This document shows, piece by piece, positions 1 to 6,697 of a DNA stretch of 33,249 nucleotides. The stretch covers positions 1 to 33,249 of the forward strand of contig CAADSS010000062.1 of NCBI GenBank assembly GCA_900751695.1, read 5' to 3'. Both the position numbers and the translations under genes were made by a program. The DNA comes from an uncultured Collinsella sp. Its GTDB lineage: Bacteria; Actinomycetota; Coriobacteriia; Coriobacteriales; Coriobacteriaceae. Each line of letters starts with the position of its first letter. Within the stretch, counting starts at the first letter, position 1. The notes beneath the pieces are model-generated. The model was given only the letters and a program-made list of their open reading frames with translations, did no database searches and had not been told where the DNA came from.

Positions 1-189
1 AGCTCGACCTTCTCCCTGCTGTACATGCGAACCTCCAGTCCGGACCGCCCCGCGGTCCAACTTTCTGTCCGCACCCCCTTTTTGGGTATATTTGTCTTTG
101 TTGAATTGTTCTTGCGGCTGGGTGCGCTTGCGACCTGGAACGCTTTTTTGTAGCCGTCTCGGCTCGTTATTTAGAGGAGACTAACTTTT

Positions 190-1110
190 ATGCGTATTGT
201 GTTTATGGGTACGCCTGATTTTGCGGTGCCTTCGCTGACTTCGCTTGTTGAGGCTGGGAATGAGATTGCGCTTGTCATCACTCGTCCTGATGCTGTTCGC
301 GGGCGTGGTAAAAAGTTGGAGCCGTCTCCTATTAAGGCCAAGGCGCTTGAGCTTGGGTTGCCGGTTGTTGAGGCTAATCGTATGACGGCCGAGGTTGTTG
401 AGGCGCTCCAAGCTGCGCAAGCCGATATTTTCTGTGTGGCTGCTTATGGCTGTATTTTGCCGGATGAGGTGCTGCATATGGCGCCGCTCGGCATTGTGAA
501 TGTTCATGCGTCCTTGCTGCCTCGTTGGCGTGGGGCTGCTCCTATTCAGCGTGCCATTCTTGCTGGTGATGAGGTTGCTGGCGTTTCCATTATGCGTATT
601 GGGCATGGCGTGGATACCGGCGCTTATTGCGCGCAGGCCTCGACCTCGGTTGCCGGTAAGCATGCTGAGGCGCTGACCATGGAGCTTGGTGAGCTTGGCG
701 GCAAACTGCTTGCCGATACGCTTCCTTTTCTTGCCGATGGCACCGCCGTGTGGACTGAGCAGGATGAGTCGCTCGTCACTCATGCTGCCAAGATTTCTAA
801 ACAGGAGATGCGTCTGGATCCGCAGATGGCTGCGCTCGATTGCGTGCGTCATGTGCTCGCTTCGTCCGATACCGCGCCTGCTCGTTGCGTGATTGCCGGC
901 AAGACCGTGCGTGTGCTCGATGCTGCGTCGGCTGATGTGTCGCTTGGCGAGGGCGCTGTTGCCGTTCAAGCCAAGCGCGTGTACCTTGGCCTTTCCGATG
1001 GCTCGGTTGAGTTGCTCGAGGTTAAGCCTGATGGCAAGCGCGCTATGGCCGCTTCTGCTTGGGCTGCTGGGCTGCAAGGCGCCGATCTTATCTGGGGTGT
1101 TCTGTCATGA
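190..1110 (+). CDS. fmt: methionyl-tRNA formyltransferase
   Basis: Transfers a formyl group from 10-formyltetrahydrofolate to Met-tRNA(fMet) in the cytoplasm, making the initiator tRNA. The 306-residue protein has the usual family length. It opens with MRIVFMGTPDFAVPSL and carries the folate-binding/catalytic segment VNVHASLLPRWRGAAPIQ, with Asn104 and His106, followed by Asp142 in HGVDTGAY. These match the Asn-His-Asp catalytic triad of the family. The C-terminal OB-like domain is present. The ATG start is preceded by a GAGGAG ribosome site about 10 bases upstream. The stop overlaps the rsmB start (ATGA), so the two genes are translationally coupled, the common fmt-rsmB arrangement. Nothing looks truncated. 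Confidence 0.97.
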   Translation: MRIVFMGTPDFAVPSLTSLVEAGNEIALVITRPDAVRGRGKKLEPSPIKAKALELGLPVVEANRMTAEVVEALQAAQADIFCVAAYGCILPDEVLHMAPLGIVNVHASLLPRWRGAAPIQRAILAGDEVAGVSIMRIGHGVDTGAYCAQASTSVAGKHAEALTMELGELGGKLLADTLPFLADGTAVWTEQDESLVTHAAKISKQEMRLDPQMAALDCVRHVLASSDTAPARCVIAGKTVRVLDAASADVSLGEGAVAVQAKRVYLGLSDGSVELLEVKPDGKRAMAASAWAAGLQGADLIWGVLS

Positions 1111-2507
1111 GCAAACTGTCTCCCGCGCGCAAGCTTGCGCTCGATGTGCTGATGGAGGCCGATCGCCGCGGCATGTATGCGCGCGACGTGCTGTCCTCTC
1201 GCGCATCGACCAAGGCTATTGACCAGCGCGATTCCGCTTTTGCCGCCCGCTTGGCGCTGGGTGTGGCCGCTACGCAGGGCATTTTGGACGAGCTGCTCGA
1301 TCAGTTTCTCGATAAGCCTAAAAAGGTTGCGCCGCGTGTTCGCATGGCACTTCGTATCTCGGCCTTCGAGATGCTCTATCTGCATACGCCTGGCCGCGTT
1401 GCGGTGAGTCAGGGCGTTGAGCTGGTGCGCTGCGGCGCTAAGTCTGCCGCCGGTTTGGCCAATGCCGTGCTGCATAAGGTCGCGGACAACGTTGAGGACT
1501 TTGCCACTGCGTCCGATGTAGACGAGTCTGAGCGACGCTTGGTTCGCCTGTCGCGCCTGATGGGTCTGCCGCGTTGGCTGTGCGCTCGTATTATGGCTTC
1601 GTTTGACACACCGGAGGGCGCGCTTAGCTTTGCCGGTAATCTGGCCCCTGCGCCGCTGGCCCTGCATGAGAACGCCTTTGCGACCAAGCCCGATCCGTAT
1701 ATCTCGCAGCTCGTCGCGCCTGTCTTCCCGGGCTGCCATGCGCCGGTCGATGCGCAGGTCACCGTTGCGTCGGGCGTGTTTGAGCGTGCTGCCGCGGTAG
1801 CATCTGATCTCAACGCGCAGCTTATCGCCACAGCTGCCACGCGCCCTGGAAGCTGCCTTGAGATTGGTGCCGGTCGCGGTACCAAGACCTATGTGATGAT
1901 GTGCCAGGCCAAGCGCGCCGGCTATGAGCGTCAGCATACGGCGCTCGATCTGCATGATCGCAAGTGCGACCTAAATCTCGCGCGCCTTCACAAGGCGGGT
2001 ATTCAGGGCGTTCGTACGGTTTCGGGTGATGCCTGTGAGCTTGATGATGTGCTCACATCGTTTGATGCTATGCGCGGTGAGCGGGTCAAGTTCGACACGG
2101 TCTTTATCGATGCGCCGTGCTCGGGCACCGGCACCATGCGCCGTCATCCCGAGATTCCGTGGCGCCTAACCGAGAATGATGTGACGACTGAGTTACCCAA
2201 GCTGCAGCTGACGATGCTCAAGGAGGCTGCTGCGCGCGTGGCTACCGGCGGCGAGCTCATCTATGCGACGTGCTCGGTCTTCGACGAGGAGAACACGCAG
2301 GTGGTGGATGCGTTTTTGGCTTCGCCCGAGGGCACGGACTTTAGCCTGGCACCCCTCTCCGAGGCGCAGATTCTGCAACTCCCCGAGTTCGATCAGGCCA
2401 AGAAGCTCGCATCCGTACGCCAGAACGATCGAGGCTTCTTCCAGAGCGTCCCCATAAACGCCGACTCCTACGACGGCCACTTCTGCGCCCGCCTGGTCCA
2501 CAAGTAG
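1107..2507 (+). CDS. rsmB: 16S rRNA (cytosine-5) methyltransferase RsmB/Sun family
   Basis: SAM-dependent RNA methyltransferase, expected to make m5C967 in 16S rRNA. I start it at the ATG overlapping the fmt stop (466 residues, MSKLSPARKLALDVL); a longer frame from 1059 exists but lies inside fmt. Residues 1-140 resemble the NusB-like RNA-binding domain of RsmB. The Rossmann methyltransferase domain has the SAM motif EIGAGRGTKT (about 252-261), the DAPCSGTGTMRRHPEI motif with Cys338, and YATCSVFDEENTQV with catalytic Cys389. The SAM motif reads AGRGTK rather than the more usual PGGKT, a modest deviation. It is coupled to fmt and ends at TAG before a hairpin repeat and a terminator. Confidence 0.93.
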   Translation: MSKLSPARKLALDVLMEADRRGMYARDVLSSRASTKAIDQRDSAFAARLALGVAATQGILDELLDQFLDKPKKVAPRVRMALRISAFEMLYLHTPGRVAVSQGVELVRCGAKSAAGLANAVLHKVADNVEDFATASDVDESERRLVRLSRLMGLPRWLCARIMASFDTPEGALSFAGNLAPAPLALHENAFATKPDPYISQLVAPVFPGCHAPVDAQVTVASGVFERAAAVASDLNAQLIATAATRPGSCLEIGAGRGTKTYVMMCQAKRAGYERQHTALDLHDRKCDLNLARLHKAGIQGVRTVSGDACELDDVLTSFDAMRGERVKFDTVFIDAPCSGTGTMRRHPEIPWRLTENDVTTELPKLQLTMLKEAAARVATGGELIYATCSVFDEENTQVVDAFLASPEGTDFSLAPLSEAQILQLPEFDQAKKLASVRQNDRGFFQSVPINADSYDGHFCARLVHK

Positions 2508-2513
2508 CTACTA

Positions 2514-2580
2514 AGTTGCGGTGAAATAGGGATTGAATATCGGCTTCTACCCGCCAAACAGACCTTATTTCACCGCAACT
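2514..2580. repeat. intergenic inverted repeat with 15-bp perfect arms
   Basis: The arms AGTTGCGGTGAAATA (2514-2528) and TATTTCACCGCAACT (2566-2580) are perfect reverse complements around a 37-base loop. The element lies between convergent genes and is separate from the terminator just downstream. It has no U-tract, so it looks more like a small dispersed palindromic element (REP or MITE type) than a terminator. No second copy was found in this window. Confidence 0.6.
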
Positions 2581-2607
2581 CATAGAGATGCCTGGGTAGC
2601 TAAAGAA

Positions 2608-2640
2608 TCAGCCCCGCGATCATGTTGATCGCGGGGCTGA
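2608..2640. terminator. bidirectional intrinsic terminator between rsmB and the FmdB-type gene
   Basis: A perfect 15-bp GC-rich stem (TCAGCCCCGCGATCA and its complement) closes a 3-base loop. It is followed by TTGGTTT on the plus strand and TTCTTT on the minus strand. It sits between two convergent genes and can end transcription from both. Confidence 0.85.
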
Positions 2641-2647
2641 TTGGTTT

Positions 2648-2884
2648 CTAGTGGCTATGCGGGCAGTTGGCGCAGCAGCCACTCGTGGCGTTGGTGCTGG
2701 AGCCGCCGCTTCGCTGGTCGGTGTTGTAGAAACCACTGCCCTCAAATTTAATGCCGCTGGCCGAGAACGTCTTGGCCGCCGGGGCACCGCAGCTGGGGCA
2801 CACGACCTCGGGAGTCTCGGACATGGGATGCTCAACCTCAAACACGTTGCCGCAGCTCGAGCACTTGTAATCGTAGCGCGCCAT
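2648..2884 (-). CDS. FmdB-type small zinc-ribbon protein
   Basis: A 78-residue protein beginning MARYDYKCSSCGNVFEVEH with two CxxC pairs (Cys8/Cys11 and Cys29/Cys32), the signature of the FmdB/CxxC_CxxC_SSSS putative regulatory family. The C-terminal half is Ser/Gly-rich and ends in CCANCPHSH, which adds further possible metal ligands. An AAGGAAG ribosome site lies just upstream of the ATG. The molecular role of the family is not established; zinc binding is inferred from the cysteines. It is the last minus-strand gene before the shared terminator, downstream of the GH13-GH77 fusion gene. Confidence 0.85.
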   Translation of the reverse strand: MARYDYKCSSCGNVFEVEHPMSETPEVVCPSCGAPAAKTFSASGIKFEGSGFYNTDQRSGGSSTNATSGCCANCPHSH

Positions 2885-2906
2885 AATACTTCCTTTTCAG
2901 CACAAA

Positions 2907-2928
2907 GCGGGCAGATTACTCTGCCCGC
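2907..2928 (-). terminator. possible terminator after the GH13-GH77 gene
   Basis: The 8-bp stem GCGGGCAG/CTGCCCGC with a 6-base loop lies between the end of the fusion gene and the start of the FmdB-type gene. On the minus strand it is followed only by TTTGTG, so termination may be weak and the small gene may receive read-through. Confidence 0.45.
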
Positions 2929-2972
2929 AAAAATTCAAACGTCTGTAACTGTACCCTATATCGGGGGTTTTA

Positions 2973-5900
2973 TCACGCTTCGCCCCAGAATCTATGGTTG
3001 TTGCGCAGGAGCTGTGCGGTTTTGCCCTCGGCGGCTGCAATGTTCGCCTCGTTAGCCTGCCAGGTCCAGTTGCCCGTGGCCACGCCCGGAACGTTCATGC
3101 GCGCGTCGTCGCCAAGCCCCAGGACATCCTGCAGCGGCATCATCACCAGGGGAGCGTCGCTTGCCAGCGCGTCGCTCATCAGCTTGGCCGCCACCTCAAC
3201 ACCGCTCGGTTCATCGCCGCCCGCAAAGGAACGCGTACACCAGCCGGCCAGCGTCGACGTATCGTGCGTTGAGGTGTACAGGATCTTTCCTGGCGTGGGG
3301 TGCACGCCGCAACGGACGTCGTAATCGCTAAACTCCAGCACGTCCATGCCGGGGAAACCGCAGGTCGAAGCCATGGCGCGAACACCGGGCGTCAAATAGC
3401 CCAGGTCCTCGGCGATAAAGTTGAGCGGACCCAGCTCGTCGTAGGCAGTCTGGAACAGGTCTTTGCCCGGTCCCGCCAGCCAGCGACCTTCGGCGCAAGC
3501 CTTGCCTGCGGGGATACTAAAGTAGCTGTGGAAGCCCAGGAAGTGATCCAGACGCACACGGTCGTAGAGCGAAAACGCGCGGCGCAGGCGATCCATCCAC
3601 CAGCTATAGCCGTTCTGCTTCATGTGGTCCCAGCGGAACGTCGGGTTGCCCCACACCTGGCCCTCGGGCGCAAAGTTGTCGGGCGGCGCGCCGGAAATCT
3701 CAATCGCCTTGCCGGTATCGGAAAGCCAGAAGTTCTCGGGTTCGCTCCACGCGTCTGCCGAATCGTCGGACACGTACATAGGAATATCGCCGATAACCTC
3801 TATGCCCTTCTTGTGCGCATAGTTCATGAGCTCGCACCAAGCCAGGTCAAAGCGGTACTGCATGTACGCTTGAAGCTCGGCCTCGTTGTGGAAGCGCTTG
3901 TCGTCGATCAGATGCTCGTTGTAGCGAGCAACATCTGCCGGCCAATCGTGGCGCGACTCGCCCTCAAAGTACTTTTTGACGGCCATATAGACGCAGTACT
4001 TCTCGAGCCAATCGGCATTGCGATGTTTAAACGCGGTGTACAGCGGATCGGCATCCTCCCCGCCGCGGGCCTTCCAGGTCTCAAAGTCGGCTGCCAGCTC
4101 CTCGTGGCTCTCGGGTAGCAGGTCGATATTGCCTGCAAAGGCCGAAGGACCGGCGTAGGGGGAGCGGAAGAAGTCCGTGGGATTGACGGGCAAAACCTGC
4201 CAGTAGCGCATGCCCATGGCGGCCAGATGGTCGATAAAGCGACGCGTGGGCGCGCCGATCGTACCGGGCTTGCCGTCATCGGTCGGCACCGATGTGATAT
4301 GGCACACAACACCCGCACCGTGATCGAGCGGCTCCTGCAGGCGCTGCTCGGCGTGGTGATAGATGATCGACGAACCCAGCGGATACAGATCGAGCGCGAC
4401 CGTGCCGTTGTGGATCTCGCACTCGTGACCGCTGATCACGTCGCTCGCGCATTCGCCGAGCGCCGGAATCGTCACGCGGTGCGAATTGCGCAGACTGCGG
4501 TTGATGATAACCGTCGCGGCCTCGCCGTCTTTGCCCGTGCGGGTGTAAGCCAAGACTTCGTCGTTGAGCGCAAAGGCCTTGATCTCGCCATCGACCATAA
4601 AGGGCAGCGCACGGCGCACGGCAGACGCGTTCTTAACGATGGCCAGTGTGTCGAAGTCGTGGAGTTGGTCTTTGGTCGGCAGGGTGCGGCGGTTGCCCGG
4701 GTCGGTAAGGCCCTCCAAGCCGTACTCGTCGCCGTAATAGATTGAGGGTACACCCGGGAAGGTCATCTGCATGAGCGTCGCCAGCCAAAAACGGCTCTTG
4801 GCCAGGCCCATCGAGTTATCGTCCAGGCGCCATTTGCTGCGCTCGCTCTCGGGCAGCTGCGACTCGTCGGGGCCACCGCCGAGCACCGAGATAATGCGCG
4901 GGCGGTCGTGGCTCGAAAGCAGATTGAGCGCGCAGGCTAGTGCCTCGCGCGGGTAGTTCTCGCGCAGGGTTTCGATATCCTCGGCTGCCTGGTAGGCGTT
5001 TTTGTAGCCCATCAAAAAGCCGATGACCATGTCGCGGAAGGGGTAGTCCATGGCGGAGTCGAGCTCCGAGCCCTGCAGATAGCGACGCAGGTGGCCATAG
5101 CTGATCTTGTTGGAAGCGTCCTCCCAGACCTCGCCGAGCAGCAGCGCGTCGGGCTTCTCGGCGAGCACGGCCTTTTTGATCTCGGCCAGGAAGTCGTCGG
5201 AAAGCTCGTCGGCCACATCGAGTCGCCAGCCATGGGCACCGGCACGCAGCCATTTACGGATCACGCCGTCCTTGCCCAGGAGCCGCTCGCGCACCAGTTC
5301 AGAATTCTCGTTGATGGCGGGCATGTTGCCCACGCCCCACCAGCAGTCATACGAACCGTCCTCATGGAAGTAAAATGCATCGCGCCACGGCGAGTCCTCG
5401 CTCTGCCAAGCACCGACGCCGGGATAATTGCCGTAGCGGTTAAAGTAGATCGAGTCGTCGCCCGTATGGTTGAACACACCGTCCAGAATGATGGAAATGC
5501 CAAGCTTCTCGGCCGCCTGACACAGCTCGGTAAAGTCCTGCTCGGTGCCCAGGATCGGGTCAATCTTGGTGTAGTCGGCCGTATCGTAGCGGTGGTTGCT
5601 CGCGGCCTCAAAGATCGGGTTGAGGTAGATGGCCGTAAAGCCCAGCTCGGCGATGCGGGGTAGGTCATTTTGGATACCCTTGAGCGAACCGCCGTAAAAG
5701 TCCCAGGTCTTGATGGAGCCGTCTTCGGCACGCTCGTACTCGGGCGGTTCGTTCCAGTCCTCGACTATGCGGCGTTGGATTCCGTTGCGCGGCTTTTTGA
5801 CTTCGGCCAGCGTACGCTCGCGCCAGTTTTCGTCGCGGGCATAGCGGTCGGGGAAGATCTGGTAGACCATGCCACGCTCGTACCACTCGGGACGAACTTC

Positions 5901-6269
5901 GCGGTGCTTGTAGACGGTGATCTGGAAGGACGGGACCTCGGCATAGTTGTAAGTTACGCCCTCGCCACCGGTGCGACCCTGCGGTGCGCCCAGGCGGACC
6001 TCGGGCTGGCCCTCGATATTGCAGATAAAGCTGTACCAGATAAGACAGGGCTCGGCGCACTCAAGCTCTACGGTAAATATGCCGTCGCCCTCGTGTGTCA
6101 TGGGATACAGAGACTCACCGATCTCATCGACCCAGGTGCGCAGCGTAAGCGTTGCCTGGTTGGGGTCGGCATCCTCCAAAATCACCGAGAGCGAAACGGA
6201 AGTTCCAGTGGTCACAGCGCCAAACGGAGTACGAAACTGCGGCAGACGGCTGTTGTGAATCAATCTCAT
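2973..6269 (-). CDS. bifunctional GH13 alpha-glucan hydrolase / GH77 4-alpha-glucanotransferase fusion
   Basis: A 1098-residue cytoplasmic two-enzyme protein for glycogen or maltodextrin breakdown. Residues 1-125 look like a beta-sandwich N domain. Residues 130-600 are a GH13 barrel of neopullulanase/debranching type: DGVFNHTG (about 263), nucleophile Asp351 in GWRLDVADE, acid Glu380 in LLGEVWED, and Asp455 in SSHDRPR. Residues 650-1098 are a MalQ-type GH77 domain: WQVLPVNPT, SPYAGPSAFAGN, nucleophile Asp908 in VRLDHFLGF, Glu954 in IAEDLGYL, and Asp1003 in STHDTSTL. All catalytic residues are present in both halves, and no stop or frameshift separates them. Two TGGTAAA-type boxes lie 100-142 bases upstream of the start. 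Databases may name it GlgX/4-alpha-glucanotransferase; the N-terminal half looks closer to neopullulanase than to classical GlgX. Confidence 0.93.
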   Translation of the reverse strand: MRLIHNSRLPQFRTPFGAVTTGTSVSLSVILEDADPNQATLTLRTWVDEIGESLYPMTHEGDGIFTVELECAEPCLIWYSFICNIEGQPEVRLGAPQGRTGGEGVTYNYAEVPSFQITVYKHREVRPEWYERGMVYQIFPDRYARDENWRERTLAEVKKPRNGIQRRIVEDWNEPPEYERAEDGSIKTWDFYGGSLKGIQNDLPRIAELGFTAIYLNPIFEAASNHRYDTADYTKIDPILGTEQDFTELCQAAEKLGISIILDGVFNHTGDDSIYFNRYGNYPGVGAWQSEDSPWRDAFYFHEDGSYDCWWGVGNMPAINENSELVRERLLGKDGVIRKWLRAGAHGWRLDVADELSDDFLAEIKKAVLAEKPDALLLGEVWEDASNKISYGHLRRYLQGSELDSAMDYPFRDMVIGFLMGYKNAYQAAEDIETLRENYPREALACALNLLSSHDRPRIISVLGGGPDESQLPESERSKWRLDDNSMGLAKSRFWLATLMQMTFPGVPSIYYGDEYGLEGLTDPGNRRTLPTKDQLHDFDTLAIVKNASAVRRALPFMVDGEIKAFALNDEVLAYTRTGKDGEAATVIINRSLRNSHRVTIPALGECASDVISGHECEIHNGTVALDLYPLGSSIIYHHAEQRLQEPLDHGAGVVCHITSVPTDDGKPGTIGAPTRRFIDHLAAMGMRYWQVLPVNPTDFFRSPYAGPSAFAGNIDLLPESHEELAADFETWKARGGEDADPLYTAFKHRNADWLEKYCVYMAVKKYFEGESRHDWPADVARYNEHLIDDKRFHNEAELQAYMQYRFDLAWCELMNYAHKKGIEVIGDIPMYVSDDSADAWSEPENFWLSDTGKAIEISGAPPDNFAPEGQVWGNPTFRWDHMKQNGYSWWMDRLRRAFSLYDRVRLDHFLGFHSYFSIPAGKACAEGRWLAGPGKDLFQTAYDELGPLNFIAEDLGYLTPGVRAMASTCGFPGMDVLEFSDYDVRCGVHPTPGKILYTSTHDTSTLAGWCTRSFAGGDEPSGVEVAAKLMSDALASDAPLVMMPLQDVLGLGDDARMNVPGVATGNWTWQANEANIAAAEGKTAQLLRNNHRFWGEA

Positions 6270-6368
6270 AATTCGGTCCAGTTCAATAGAATCACGGCCT
6301 GCGGGCCATGGGCTTTACGCACAAGATATAAGTATATCTGTTGTACACAGGCTGTATAAACAACATCC

Positions 6369-6411
6369 GTTTACCATCGGCGAACGGTTGTCCTAGAAAA
6401 TCGTTTTACCA
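6369..6411 (-). promoter_or_regulatory. tandem TGGTAAA(A)C boxes upstream of the GH13-GH77 gene
   Basis: On the minus strand TGGTAAAAC (6411-6403) is followed by TGGTAAAC (6376-6369), in the same orientation and about 34 bases apart. The same half-site forms perfect inverted pairs between glgB and the HAD gene, so these are likely binding sites of one regulator. A -10-like TATACT lies further toward the gene, but no convincing -35 was found. Confidence 0.5.
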
Positions 6412-6473
6412 CTCAAATTATCGCGATATTTAAAACGTCTATACCGATACTATTTGTAGCCAACAAAAGTAAC

Positions 6474-6607
6474 CCGGTTTACTACGACGAATTGAATGAT
6501 CTCAACCACGGTCATTTTGGTGATATTAAAACCGCAGCTAGAAGCGTTCTTAATTTCGAAGATTACTCGCCGTGGTCGGCCGGAGCCATTTTGTCGTAGT
6601 AAACCGG
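6474..6607. repeat. 134-bp segment bounded by perfect 15-bp inverted repeats
   Basis: CCGGTTTACTACGAC (6474-6488) and its exact reverse complement (6593-6607) flank 104 bases that contain a smaller inverted pair (ACCACGG/CCGTGGT). It holds no convincing ORF and is more AT-rich than the neighbouring genes. It could be a MITE, a structured RNA or an invertible segment. No target-site duplication is visible. Confidence 0.55.
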
Positions 6608-6628
6608 CCCTCTTTTTAATGCGAAGTT

Positions 6629-6673
6629 CAACGCAAAAGAGGGCGCCTGGTTGGGGCGCCCTCTTTTGCGTTG
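6629..6673. terminator. strong terminator after glgA
   Basis: A perfect 19-bp stem with a 7-base loop. The GC core GGGCGCC/GGCGCCC is followed by a TCTTTT run whose partner A-run makes the structure symmetrical. It lies just past the glgA stop on the minus strand and separates the glgB-to-glgA group from the downstream fusion gene. Confidence 0.88.
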
Positions 6674-6697
6674 AGGATTTAGTTTTAATCGTCCGGA

